This document shows, piece after piece, positions 1-8,836 of a stretch of 51,625 bases of DNA; position 1 is the stretch's first letter; each line of letters begins with the position of its first letter. The notes below the pieces were generated by a model. It saw only the letters and a list, made by a program, of their open reading frames with translations. It had not been told where the DNA came from and did no database searches. The stretch comes from Psychrobacter sp. MF31 (lineage in GTDB: Bacteria; Pseudomonadota; Gammaproteobacteria; Pseudomonadales; Moraxellaceae): assembly GCF_012847335.1 (NCBI RefSeq), contig NZ_JABBDX010000010.1:1-51625 (forward strand), read 5' to 3'. The position numbers were made by a program, and so were the translations under genes.

Positions 1-119
1 TAAGGTACTCCCCAATGTCTAGACCAAATTATCATAAAATTAAGATAGAGTTGGGTTGATAAAACGATTTATTATCCGAACTATTGTTAGCCAGATAAAC
101 CTGTGCAGGAGTATGGTAA
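1..119. repeat. Terminal overlap (identical to 51507-51625)
   Basis: The first 119 bases recur exactly as the last 119 bases of the window. Because the match runs precisely to both ends, the simplest reading is an overlapping closure of a circular plasmid of about 51,506 bp. The overlap lies inside the end of an IS3-family element, so two IS copies flanking a linear contig remain possible. Confidence 0.8.
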
Positions 120-925
120 TCGAGCGACTGATGTAAACGCTCATGATTGTAAAACTCGAAATACTCTTTCAAACCTGCTCTTGCCTGACTGACTGTCTCA
201 AACTGTCGCAAATACACGCATTCATACTTCACTGACCGCCAAAGCCTTTCCACAAAGATATTATCCAGTGCCCTACCGCGACCATCCATACTGATAGCAA
301 TACCCTGCTCAATGAGCGGTCTGGTAAATCTTGGGCTGGTAAACTGAGAGCCTTGATCTGTATTAAAAATCTCACAGCGTAACCCATTGTGCAATAAGCT
401 GCTCACCGTATCCACGCAGAAATCCGCCTCAAGCGTGGTAGATAGCGACCAGTCTAGAACATAACGACTGTACCAATCTATCACCGCCATCAAATATACG
501 AAGCCCTTGGCTAGGCGAATATAGGTGATATCAGTACTCCACACTTGATTACAACGGCTAATCGGTACATGCCTAAGCAAGTACGGGTAAACTTGATGCT
601 CAGAGTTAGGCTTACTCGTGTTAGGATGCTGATAAATAGCGTCTAGCCCCATTTGCCGTAGTAAGCGCCTAACTCGCTTTTCTCCCACTTGATAGCCTAG
701 TTGCCTCAAATACGCTGTCATGCGTTTAACCCCATAAAATGGGGTCTTGGTGTACTGCTGGTCAAGCAGGTTCATCAGGGTAATATCAAGCTCGCTGATG
801 GGCTTTGGCTGATAGTACAGACTTGAGCGGTTGATACTGAGTAATTCACATTGCTTACGAACACTAAAATCCTTGTTGTCAGGTTCTAGCAGTTGTTTAC
901 GAGTGCTCAGGGTAGCTGTAAGGAC
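32..925 (-). CDS. IS3-family transposase OrfB (DDE integrase, frameshift product)
   Basis: This is the catalytic half of the transposase. DDE residues lie in WSTDITYI, FNTDQGSQF and NIFVERLWRSVKYE. An ATG exists at 775, but the frame stays open upstream to about 925-933 and encodes the HTH_21-like lead-in (RKQLLEPDNKDF, then INRSSLYYQ). The functional protein is therefore probably the OrfAB fusion made by -1 frameshifting on the A8G run (minus strand, complement of 926-933). The two frames overlap as usual for IS3 elements. No disruption is visible, so the element may be active. Confidence 0.85.
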   Translation of the reverse strand, partial: VLTATLSTRKQLLEPDNKDFSVRKQCELLSINRSSLYYQPKPISELDITLMNLLDQQYTKTPFYGVKRMTAYLRQLGYQVGEKRVRRLLRQMGLDAIYQHPNTSKPNSEHQVYPYLLRHVPISRCNQVWSTDITYIRLAKGFVYLMAVIDWYSRYVLDWSLSTTLEADFCVDTVSSLLHNGLRCEIFNTDQGSQFTSPRFTRPLIEQGIAISMDGRGRALDNIFVERLWRSVKYECVYLRQFETVSQARAGLKEYFEFYNHERLHQSLDYHTPAQVYLANNSSDNKSFYQPNSILIL

Positions 926-1197
926 TTTTTTTTAAGCCAGTCTCTTTCGCTTATAACTTGCCCTAGCTGCCTATGTAGTTCATCGATAATAGCTTGCTGG
1001 GCTTGTTCGTTGGCTTGCTGTTTGGTATTGAATGCAGTAGGGATAACTGCCAAAGCCTGCTTTTTCCAGTTGCTGATTTGGGTTGCATGAACCCCATATT
1101 CTGTGGTTAACTCGTTGAGGGTCTTGTGTTCTTTGATGGCTTCAACGGCGACTTTGCTTTTAAATTCAGCATTGTGACGCTTACGTACTTTTGTCAT
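907..1197 (-). CDS. IS3-family transposase OrfA (HTH, 96 aa)
   Basis: This short DNA-binding protein has a Transposase_8 / HTH_Tnp_1-type fold: KRHNAEFKSKVAVEAIKEHKTLNEL is followed by YGVHATQISNWKKQAL. A leucine-rich C-terminal stretch (IIDELHRQLGQVISERDWLKKK) would mediate oligomerisation. The frame runs into KKKSLQLP and stops. The AAAAAAAAG slippery run just before the end is the expected -1 frameshift site producing OrfAB. It reads from the right inverted repeat inwards. Confidence 0.85.
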   Translation of the reverse strand: MTKVRKRHNAEFKSKVAVEAIKEHKTLNELTTEYGVHATQISNWKKQALAVIPTAFNTKQQANEQAQQAIIDELHRQLGQVISERDWLKKKSLQLP

Positions 1198-1277
1198 TAG
1201 ATAGACCTCTTTTTCTAAAGGTTATTCTATCTTATTTGCTACAATTTTTTGGTCTAGTTTTCCGGGAGTATTATACA

Positions 1278-1499
1278 CAATAGCACATATCATAATCATT
1301 TCTATTCTCACCTCTATATTTAGTTAAGAAAAACTGTGCAATTAATCCTATTTTTGCCATTTTATTTAAATCAAAGTCAGATCACATATTTACCACTCCC
1401 ACTTCCCATTTAGCGCTAACGTTCAATATTGGATATCAAGATCCCAGTTTATTAAGCCTCATTATTTACAATACCCTACAGTGATAATTGGAGGCATGA
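1278..1499. other. Noncoding DNA between IS copy 1 and esterase fragment
   Basis: About 220 bases of A+T-rich sequence with no gene. It ends in TTGGAGGCATGA, which supplies the ribosome binding site of the truncated hydrolase at 1500, so it is probably that gene's native upstream region. Confidence 0.5.
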
Positions 1500-1749
1500 A
1501 TGAAAACTAAAAATAAAATCAATGTGCTAGAACTTATTTCGCCAGAAATGAAGCAAGTTATGCAATTTTATGCAGATAATCCTCAACCTACGCCAGAAAA
1601 TGATGGTTATCCATCAATGCGTCTTGCTTATAATCAAGATAGGCGTTATTGGAATGCGGATGCGCCAGAGATGTTTAGCATACAAGATATTTCAGTAAGT
1701 ACTTCTTATGGAAATGTATTAACGCGTCTTTATAAACCCAAACAAAAAA
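1500..1749 (+). pseudogene. 5' fragment of an alpha/beta-hydrolase (esterase/lipase) gene
   Basis: The GGAGG Shine-Dalgarno and ATG are intact. The first 83 codons (ISPEMKQVMQFYADN..., then VSTSYGNVLTRLYKP) look like the N-terminal arm of an acetyl-esterase/Aes-type hydrolase, just before the HGG oxyanion motif that is missing here. From position 1750 the sequence becomes an IS256-type terminal repeat, and the frame runs on into unrelated sequence to 1886. The catalytic Ser-Asp-His part is absent, so the fragment is non-functional. Family assignment is moderate because only the N-terminus remains. Confidence 0.55.
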
Positions 1750-1822
1750 GAGCCTTTCCCAAACTTTGTGTAACTGCTTATACCCTGTTAGCAAATAGCA
1801 GTTACACACAATACGGTATACC
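1750..1822. repeat. IS256-type inverted-repeat remnant
   Basis: The stretch opens with GAGCCTTTCCCAAACTTTG then TGTAACTGCT. A second arm, AGCAGTTACACACA (1797-1810), is nearly complementary to TTTGTGTAACTGCT (1765-1778). The motif resembles the end of the IS256-family element at 7683-7711 and the mini-element at 41515-41586. It probably marks where such an element cut the esterase gene and then lost its interior. Confidence 0.6.
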
Positions 1823-1864
1823 TTTTAGAACGCCACCGCTATTTTTACTAACTGGATTTAATAA

Positions 1865-3397
1865 CTACAGACAGCTAGGTAAATGACGAGCAGGATCATT
1901 CTCACGTGCTGCCATAGCGTCTTCAACGCTCATGCCAAGGGCTTTGGCAACGCCTGTACCGTAAGCTGGATCACACCAGTTACAGTTGCGAATATGACGA
2001 TATTTAATAAAATCAAGCGCATCACCCATCGCGCGGGCGGTATTATCAAACAACACTTGCTTTTGCTCATCGTTCATTAGGTTAAACAGTGCGCGCGGCT
2101 GGCTAAAATAATCACTATCGTCTTCACGGAAATCGTAATGCGCTGCGTAGCCATCAATCTTTAAAGCTGGCTCAGCGTACTGCGGCTGATCTTGCCACTG
2201 CTCAAAGCTGTTTGGCGTATAGTGTGGACGACCACCGTAGTTATCATCGACACGCATTTGACCGTCGCGGTGGTTACTGGTCACCGGACAACGAGGTTTG
2301 TTGACTGGGATCTGCTTGTGATTGACGCCAACGCGATAACGCTGAGCATCGGCGTAGCTAAAGAGACGCGCTTGTAGCATACGGTCTGGTGAGGCACTGA
2401 TGCCAGTCACGAGATTGTTCGGCGCAAAAGCCGCCTGCTCGACGTCTAAGAAATAATTGTCTGAGTTTTTATTAAGCTCAATCTCGCCAACTTCAATCAG
2501 CGGATAATCCCCTTTTGGCCATACCTTGGTCAAATCAAACGGATGGTAAGGTACTGTATCGGCATCGGTTTCTGGCATGATTTGCACGTACATTTTCCAC
2601 TTCGGAAAGTCGCCATTGTCGATGGCATTGAGCAAATCTTCTTGATGGCTTTCACGATTCGAGGCGATAATTTCAGCAGCTTCGGCGTCGGTTAGGTTTT
2701 CAATACCTTGCTGAGTACGGAAATGAAACTTGACCCAAAAACGCTCATTATCGCTATTGATAAAGCTATAAGTATGCGAGCCAAAGCCATGCATATGTCT
2801 ATAAGAGGCTGGGATACCGCGGTCGCTCATGGTAATGGTGACTTGGTGCAAAGACTCTGGCAATAATGTCCAAAAGTCCCAGTTATTGGTCGCCGAACGC
2901 ATATTGGTACGTGGGTCACGCTTGACCGCTTTATTTAAATCTGGAAATTTGCGCGGGTCACGAACGAAGAACACTGGCGTATTATTACCGACCAAATCCC
3001 AAATGCCTTGCTCGGTATAGAATTTTAGGGCAAAACCGCGAATATCACGCTCAGCATCAGCCGCACCGCGCTCACCTGCCACCGTACTAAAGCGCGCAAA
3101 CATCTCCGTTTGCTTGCCCACTTCGCTAAAAATATCAGCACGCGTATATTGAGTAATGTCATTAGTGACAGTGAAAGTACCAAACGCGCCCGAACCTTTG
3201 GCGTGCATACGGCGCTCAGGGATAACCTCGCGGTTTAAATCAGCGAGCTTTTCGTTAAGCCATAAGTCCTCTGCAAGTAGAGGACCGCGTTTACCAGCGG
3301 TTTTGCTATTTTCATTATCAACCACTGGCGCACCATTACTCATGGTCAACGGCGTCATATCGTAAGGGCATTTTTTATCGTTCATGTCGTTGCTCAT
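1865..3397 (-). CDS. katA: Monofunctional haem catalase KatA (510 aa)
   Basis: This enzyme dismutates hydrogen peroxide to water and oxygen in the cytoplasm. Length and motifs fit a small-subunit clade 3 catalase. The distal His65 lies in [12 protein letters not shown], the distal Asn (about 138) in [11 protein letters not shown], and the proximal haem-ligand Tyr in [14 protein letters not shown]. The start is the ATG at 3397, preceded by AAGGAG eight bases upstream; a longer frame to 3436 lacks such a site. The protein ends ARHLPSCL and appears full length. It sits between IS256-type ends and the broken IS66, so it looks like an IS-carried passenger. The upstream region is A+T-rich; I cannot name an OxyR site in it. 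Confidence 0.93.
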   Translation of the reverse strand: MSNDMNDKKCPYDMTPLTMSNGAPVVDNENSKTAGKRGPLLAEDLWLNEKLADLNREVIPERRMHAKGSGAFGTFTVTNDITQYTRADIFSEVGKQTEMFARFSTVAGERGAADAERDIRGFALKFYTEQGIWDLVGNNTPVFFVRDPRKFPDLNKAVKRDPRTNMRSATNNWDFWTLLPESLHQVTITMSDRGIPASYRHMHGFGSHTYSFINSDNERFWVKFHFRTQQGIENLTDAEAAEIIASNRESHQEDLLNAIDNGDFPKWKMYVQIMPETDADTVPYHPFDLTKVWPKGDYPLIEVGEIELNKNSDNYFLDVEQAAFAPNNLVTGISASPDRMLQARLFSYADAQRYRVGVNHKQIPVNKPRCPVTSNHRDGQMRVDDNYGGRPHYTPNSFEQWQDQPQYAEPALKIDGYAAHYDFREDDSDYFSQPRALFNLMNDEQKQVLFDNTARAMGDALDFIKYRHIRNCNWCDPAYGTGVAKALGMSVEDAMAARENDPARHLPSCL

Positions 3398-3436
3398 AGT
3401 AATACTCCTTTGAACAAAAAATGGATTAAAGTGCAA

Positions 3437-3778
3437 AATCTATTCTGAATACGCTTCTATTAGTATACCCAGAATAAAGGTCATCTTTTCTGAAAAACGG
3501 CTATTTTTATTCATAACAACCTCTGCATTTAACGGCGCTGCCTTGTTAAGTATCATTACAACCGATTACTATATATTTGTATAATTAATTAACTACATGC
3601 TTTGGTTTTGTTTTTCAGAACTACTGTGTTCAATTTGTCCAAACGGCTATTCCACTCTCAACATTGAAAGTGATTGAAAATAGAAGAGCATCTCACTAAT
3701 CTATTGTTTTCGACCAAGAATACAACGGAGTCACGAGATGCCCATAGACGAATTTATCATTATGCTATAGAAAAAATC
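3437..3778. other. Noncoding stretch with possible IS start remnant
   Basis: About 340 bases separate katA from the next fragment. The first part (to about 3600) is probably the katA promoter region. Near 3739 a short frame, ATGCCCATAGACGAA, reads MPIDEFIIML then stops; it resembles the beginning of a transposase. I see nothing else in the stretch. Confidence 0.35.
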
Positions 3779-3880
3779 TTAATCTTCTACAAACATATTG
3801 TCTTCATCAATAGGGAAGCCCGTATCTGCAATATTGGCAACTAATGTATCATCATCCATACCTTCATCGTAAGCATCCGA
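3779..3880 (-). pseudogene. C-terminal remnant of an unknown acidic protein
   Basis: On the minus strand an open frame reads GWSDAYDEGMDDDTLVANI, continues ADTGFPIDEDNMFVED, and ends at TAA (3779). It has no start codon of its own and abuts the IS66 transposase end. It looks like the acidic C-terminus of a host or plasmid gene cut when the IS66 element arrived. I do not recognise the family. Confidence 0.35.
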
Positions 3881-3887
3881 CCATCCC

Positions 3888-5231
3888 CTATTGCGATGGC
3901 ATCCAGAGATGAGGTAACAACTCATCTAGATCATCTTGAATAGGCAGGCGTCTTAGCACGTCTGTCAAATAGGCAGACACATCCAAGCCGTTTAAGCGAG
4001 CTGATTGAATGATTGACATAATATTCGCAGCACGCTGCCCACTTCGTAGCGAACCGGCAAACAACCAGTTTTTACGCCCAATTATTATCAATCGGCAGCC
4101 TGCCATCATCCAAATAACAAGTCAGCGCTTGCCAACGTTTTAGGCAATAATCAATCGCCTTAGTAATACTGGCATTCTTAGTGGTTAACTGTCTTTTTTC
4201 TTGTAACCATTGGTGCAGCTTATCGGCAATCGGTTTGGCTTTCTCTTGCCTGATTTGCCGGACTATCTGAGGATCTCTTGGCATTGGGGATGTATTTTTT
4301 TCAAATCGCTCATCAATCTCACGTTCAACCGCATACAACTGCCCGAATAACGCTAATGCGTCAATGCTAATAACACTTTGTCCAGTAACGTGCAATTCAT
4401 GAAACTTACGCCGTGCATGGGTCATACAACCGATTTCGCTCACGCCTTGATGAAATAAAAACTTATATCCACTGTAATCATCGCAAATCAGCTTACCGTG
4501 CCATTTGTCTAAAAAGGCTTTAGGGTGCTCATTACGACGGCTCTGGGCAAAGTCATACACCACCGCTTTTAATGCACCGTGCTGTGGCGTAAGATACGCC
4601 CAAACATAGCCTTTCTTTAATGATTTACTGCCGGCTTTCACAGGGTTCTTCATGATAGACACCGGGGTTTCATCGGCATGTAAGATAGGCTCAGACAGTA
4701 ACAGCGAATGCAAGCGATTCACTAAAGGTGCCATGGCGAGGCCACAGCGTCCCACCCAGTCTGCCATGGTGGCATCGGGAATATTTACCCCACTTCGCTT
4801 ATAGATAATATTCTGCCGATATAGAGGCTGATGGTCTGCATACTTGCTCATGAGAATGTGAGCAAGCAGCTCAGGGGTGGCGATGCTCTTGTTAATGATT
4901 TGCTTGGGTGCAGCCGCTTGATGAATGATGTCACACTCACGGCATACCCATTTTGGATAGAGGTGTCGCTCAATATAAAACTGCTTGGGGATGAGTCCAA
5001 GTTTGTCCTGTTTATCCTCCCCAATTCGCTTCATTTGACAGCCGCAGTCACAAACGGTGGTGAGTGGTTCATGAACCAGAGTTTTAACCTCAAGGTTGTC
5101 AGGAATAACCGTGTATTTAGCACGCTTTGCTTTTTTAGGCTGATCAGTGGCTGAGGGTAGCGATCCGTCAGTGATCTGTGTGCTTGGTTCAAGGTCGCTC
5201 TCACCGATGAGCATTTCTGTCTGGATAGGAT
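3888..5231 (-). pseudogene. IS66-family transposase TnpC, truncated and frameshifted
   Basis: Two reading frames together give an IS66 TnpC. The large part (5231-4072) has the zinc-binding CDCGC...CREC region, LHADETPVSI and ICDDYSGYKFL, ending RLPIDNNWA. The C-terminal part (4109-3888) reads IGRKNWLFAGSLRSGQRAANIMS and on to WMPSQ. Between them the usual segment after DNN is missing, suggesting a small out-of-phase internal deletion near 4075-4085. The N-terminus (IS66 proteins usually exceed 500 aa) is removed where IS3 copy 2 begins at 5232; the open frame runs to that junction. No tnpA or tnpB is left. The gene is inactive. Confidence 0.85.
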
Positions 5232-5281
5232 TGAACCGCCCCGGTATTGTCGGAGACTTAACATTCTGAGAGAATACGACA

Positions 5282-5590
5282 ATGAAAAGACAAATCTACA
5301 CTCCTGAGATTAAAGAACGCGCCGTCCGTATGCTGATCGAAGCAGCAAACGACTATCCCTCCACATGGTCAGCTATTCAAGCCATTGCCCCTAAGATTGG
5401 CTGCACGCCTGAAACCCTGCGCTCATGGCACAAGAAGCATATAGATCAAACTATCCCTGCATCGGTACAAGCTCAAAGCCAAGCCGAGCGCATCAAGGAG
5501 CTTGAACGCGAGAATAAAGAGCTTAAGCAAGCCAATGAGATCATAAGGAAAGCAGCCGCTTTTTTCGCCCAGGCGGAGCTCGACCGCTGA
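5282..5590 (+). CDS. IS3-family transposase OrfA (102 aa)
   Basis: This is the DNA-binding half of the transposase. TPEIKERAVRMLIEA leads into an HTH (APKIGCTPETLRSWHKKH), followed by a leucine-zipper-like coiled coil (AERIKELERENKELKQANEIIRKAAAFF). It starts 50 bp inside the left inverted repeat. The TTTTTTC run near 5560-5567 is the likely -1 frameshift site: shifted reading continues RPGGARPLTKT directly into OrfB. Confidence 0.9.
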   Translation: MKRQIYTPEIKERAVRMLIEAANDYPSTWSAIQAIAPKIGCTPETLRSWHKKHIDQTIPASVQAQSQAERIKELERENKELKQANEIIRKAAAFFAQAELDR

Positions 5591-5598
5591 CTAAGACA

Positions 5599-6501
5599 AT
5601 GGTTAGATTTATCGATGAGTATAAATATCAATACGGGATCGAGTCAATTTGTAGAGTTCTACCGATTGCCCCATCAACTTATTATCGGGCTAAAGACTTA
5701 GAGGACTGTCCTGAAAAGCGCTCGTTGCGTCAGCAACATGACGACTATTATATCAGTGAAATCAAACGTATTTGGCAGGACAGCAAATGTCGCTATGGCG
5801 CTCGTAAAGTCTGGCAGCAGATGAAGGCGGATGGGATATCTGTGGCTCGTTGCACCGTAGAGCGATTGATGAGAGAGCATGGCCTACAAGGCGTTTGGCG
5901 TGGTAAGAATAAAATAACAACAAACAGCCGTGATGACCAAAAGCGTGCTGATGACTTGGTTAATCGTAACTTTAATGCACGTCAACCCAACCAGCTGTGG
6001 GTGGCTGACTTTACTTATATCAAGACGACGAGCGGCTGGGTCTATACCGCTTTTATTATTGATGTATTTGCTCGCGCTATTGTGGGCTGGAAAGTCTCTA
6101 ATCGCATGAATACCGATATGGTAATGGCAGCGCTTAATCAAGCCATTGCAGACAGGAACAACCCTAAAGACGTGATTCATCACAGTGATCGCGGGGTTCA
6201 GTACTTATCCATTCGTTATACTGATAAGATGGCTGACTGCGGTGTGATTGCCTCTGTCGGTACAACAGGCGATTCATACGATAATGCATTAGCTGAGACG
6301 GTCAATGGACTCTATAAGTCTGAGGTAATTGACTATTTAAAGGAGAATTGGACTGGCGTTAATGATGTTGAACTGGCAACCCTTGAGTGGGTGGACTGGT
6401 TCAATAAAACACGATTGCACAGTACAATTGGTTATGTGTCACCTTTTGAGTTTGAAAAACGATATTATGATAATTTAATCCTGTCAGGTATTGCTGCCTG
6501 A
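5599..6501 (+). CDS. IS3-family transposase OrfB (DDE integrase, 300 aa)
   Basis: This is the catalytic half of the transposase. An HTH_21-type N-terminus (RYGARKVWQQMKADG) precedes the rve core, with DDE residues in WVADFTYIK, HHSDRGVQY and DNALAETVNGLYKSE. An ATG at 5599 exists, but production as an OrfAB fusion by frameshift is expected. The protein ends about 40 bp before the right inverted repeat. No internal stop is visible, so the element may be active. Confidence 0.92.
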   Translation: MVRFIDEYKYQYGIESICRVLPIAPSTYYRAKDLEDCPEKRSLRQQHDDYYISEIKRIWQDSKCRYGARKVWQQMKADGISVARCTVERLMREHGLQGVWRGKNKITTNSRDDQKRADDLVNRNFNARQPNQLWVADFTYIKTTSGWVYTAFIIDVFARAIVGWKVSNRMNTDMVMAALNQAIADRNNPKDVIHHSDRGVQYLSIRYTDKMADCGVIASVGTTGDSYDNALAETVNGLYKSEVIDYLKENWTGVNDVELATLEWVDWFNKTRLHSTIGYVSPFEFEKRYYDNLILSGIAA

Positions 6502-6540
6502 CTCAAGTAAAACACTCTCCGATATAGTCGGGGCGGTTCA

Positions 6541-7680
6541 GACTTTCAAAAGCAGCTCATGCAGTCCTTCATCGACACTGCCCTAGAAGCAGAAATGGAA
6601 GAGCATCTCGGCTACCCCAAGCATGAAAAGGCAGACAGGCCTAATAAGCGCAATGGGCACACTAAAAAGAGAGTCCGTAGCGACACAGGCGAGCTTGAGA
6701 TCTCCACCCCCAGAGACCGCGACAGTAGCTTTGAGCCTGTACTTGTCAGTAAGCATCAAACCCGTATTTCAGGTCTTGATGATAAAATCATCAGCTTTTA
6801 CGCCAAAGGTCAAACCACTACTGAGATTGTCGAAACCATCAAGGACATCTACGACGTCGACATCTCAAGCAGCTTGGTTTCCAGAGTCACTGACAACATC
6901 TTGGATGACATCACCGCTTGGCAGAACCGGCCACTGAGCAGCGTCTATCCTATCGTCTACTTAGACTGCATTGTCGTCAAAGTTCGTCAGGACAAGCAGA
7001 TCATCAACAAAGCTATCTATCTGGCCTTAGGCGTTGCTCTTGATGGTAAAAAAGAGCTGCTTGGCATGTGGCTATCAGAGAACGAGGGCGCTAAATTCTG
7101 GCTTGGTGTTCTCACTGAGCTACAAAACCGCGGGGTTCAAGATATTCTTATTGCCTGTGTAGACGGCCTAAAAGGCTTCCCTGATGCCATCAATACGGTC
7201 TACCCTAACGCTCAGGTTCAGCTGTGTATCGTGCATATGGTGCGCTATTCGATGAAGTTCGTACCTTGGACGGACAAGAAGGCCGTAGCAGCTGATTTAA
7301 AGGCCATCTACGGTGCTGATACGCTTGAGATGGCAGAGGCCAATCTTGAGCACTTTGATGAAGTATGGGTCAAAGAGTACCCGCATGTCATCAAGTCTTG
7401 GCGCAATAACTGGGAGGGCTTAACGGTGTTCTTTGAGTATCCGAAAGATATCAGAAGAGTGATCTATACCACCAATGCTATTGAGTCTTTAAACAGCGTG
7501 ATTCGGACAGCGGTGAATAAACGTAAGGTGTTCCCCTCTGATCAGGCAGCATTCAAGGTAGTCTACCTAGCAACTCAGCAGGCATCCAAAAAGTGGTCAA
7601 TGCCGATCCGTAACTGGACGTCTGCCCTTAATCGCTTTATGATTATGTTTGATGATCGTATCAGTAAGCATTTAATCTAA
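6541..7680 (+). pseudogene. IS256-family (mutator) transposase, N-terminally truncated
   Basis: The frame is open from the IS3 junction (DFQKQLMQSFIDTALEAE...). It keeps the DDE triad (VYLDCIVVKVRQD, IACVDGLKGF, TTNAIESLNS) and the family C-terminus KKWSMPIRNWTSALNRFMI. Members are usually about 400 residues; an ATG at 6559 would give 373, so roughly 20-40 N-terminal residues and the left IS end are missing. The loss coincides exactly with the end of IS3 copy 2. The right end (7683-7711) is intact. Residual catalytic activity cannot be excluded. Confidence 0.85.
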
Positions 7681-7682
7681 AT

Positions 7683-7711
7683 GGCAGTTACACAGAATTC
7701 GGGATGGGCTC
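7683..7711. repeat. Right terminal inverted repeat of the IS256-family element
   Basis: Read in reverse complement this is GAGCCCATCCCGAATTC followed by TGTGTAACTGCC. It begins three bases after the transposase stop. The same GAGCC...TGTGTAACTG pattern is found at 1750 and 41515. It marks the boundary between the IS pile-up and mobilisation module 1. Confidence 0.7.
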
Positions 7712-7775
7712 GCTTTTTTGTTCATACAACCCTCTATTTCTCTAAATTATTGATCTAGCCTTTAGCTGCAACTCA

Positions 7776-8699
7776 TTATTCAACATTGATTTGATAGTAC
7801 ATTAAGCCTCTGCCATCCCTAAAAGCATACCTAGTATCGGCTCTTACGCACAAACCGATCGCCTTAGGATTATCTATGTTGGCTTTACAGACAACAACCA
7901 ACTGATTCTTTTTGGCATCATTTAAAGCTCGTGACCAGCCTGTTTTCAGCTCAACAATGCCTTCTTCTAACTCCTGTTTCTCGCGTTTAAGCGCTGAAAT
8001 CTCGTTGTAGCTTGGAATATACCAAAAGGTTAGCGCGATAAAGCTAAGCACCATCACCAAAATCCCTGCCCCAAACATAGCAGCGATTTTTTTAATGCTC
8101 ATGTTTTCAATCACTTGCTGCAGCTTTTCTAGCTTTTTCAGCGCTTCATGATGAGAATCTGCCACTCTTTTTGCCGAAGCTGCCTCAAAGTCTTCAATAT
8201 CTTGGATGATCTGGTCATGACCGTCTTGATATCGATCAATAAACGTCGTTAATTTGTCAGCTTTTTCCGCAAGCTTATCAGTAACCTGTTTCAGCGCGAC
8301 TATTTGCTGGGCTAAATTGTCTTTTTTGTCGTCAACAAGAACATCGATGGCAGCACTGACTTGCGTTTTGGTCTCCTTAATCAGGGCTTTAACTTTGTCG
8401 TCGTAACGATCAGGCATTTTAGTTTCAGCAAATACCATGGCTGCCGATTGCAGCTGCTTTAAAACCTTGTCGGGATAGTCTTTTAAGGATTGATTTGCCG
8501 TGTCCGCGCTGCTATTTAACTGCCCAATAACGTCTTTGACATCGCCAACTGTTTCATCAACGCTATCAAGCGACTGATTAAGTCTTGTCGAGATGGTCGT
8601 ATCCGCATCTTCAATGAGATTTTGCAGCGCCGGAATGACCTTAGCTATCGATGTCACTAAATTTTCTATCTTGTCATGCAAGTCTTGTTGATTGTCCAT
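7776..8699 (-). CDS. Mobilisation-associated coiled-coil membrane protein (module 1, 307 aa)
   Basis: I do not recognise a named family. The protein is mostly helical and rich in Gln, Lys and Asp (residues about 1-205). A single strong membrane span follows (IAAMFGAGILVMVLSFIALTFW), then YIPSYNEISALKREKQELEEG and a C-terminal domain with two Cys. It lies directly downstream of the relaxase on the same strand. A protein of the same design (coiled coil, one span, a short IPS-containing segment, small Cys-containing tail) sits at the same place in module 2 (42891-43655). A role in conjugal mobilisation, perhaps anchoring the relaxosome, is inferred. The start at 8699 (MDNQQD) is preferred over the TTG at 8729. 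Confidence 0.6.
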   Translation of the reverse strand: MDNQQDLHDKIENLVTSIAKVIPALQNLIEDADTTISTRLNQSLDSVDETVGDVKDVIGQLNSSADTANQSLKDYPDKVLKQLQSAAMVFAETKMPDRYDDKVKALIKETKTQVSAAIDVLVDDKKDNLAQQIVALKQVTDKLAEKADKLTTFIDRYQDGHDQIIQDIEDFEAASAKRVADSHHEALKKLEKLQQVIENMSIKKIAAMFGAGILVMVLSFIALTFWYIPSYNEISALKREKQELEEGIVELKTGWSRALNDAKKNQLVVVCKANIDNPKAIGLCVRADTRYAFRDGRGLMYYQINVE

Positions 8700-8836
8700 G
8701 AGTTTTGCCCCATCCAATAAGTATTGCAATCAAGTGTGATGAAGGGTGGGCAACTTTTCAATATGGGCTAAAAAACATGCGACAGCTAATGACGCGCGTC
8801 CTGAGTTTATTATTATAATTTGCCGTTTTTATATCA

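Larger units (their letters stand above)
1..1277 (-). mobile_element. IS3-family insertion sequence (copy 1, next to tet(H))
   Basis: The element carries orfA and orfB on the minus strand. Its imperfect terminal inverted repeats share TACTCCC and CTAGACCAAA: the left end begins TAAGGTACTCCCC, and the right end, read in reverse complement, is TATAATACTCCCGG at about 1262-1275. In the circular molecule the left end abuts the last codons of tet(H) at 51506/51507. I see no convincing target-site duplication, so one flank may have been lost by deletion. The exact outer base of the right end (1275-1277) is uncertain. Confidence 0.8.
5232..6540 (+). mobile_element. IS3-family insertion sequence (copy 2, 1309 bp)
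   Basis: The element has near-perfect inverted repeats: the left end begins TGAACCGCCCCGG, and the right end, read in reverse complement, begins TGAACCGCCCCGA; both continue to a shared TCGGAGA. The ends start with TG as expected for IS3. Flanks are GGAT on the left and GACT on the right, so there is no clear target duplication. The left flank is an IS66 gene and the right flank an IS256-family gene, which suggests a deletion or recombination between different copies. Confidence 0.9.
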
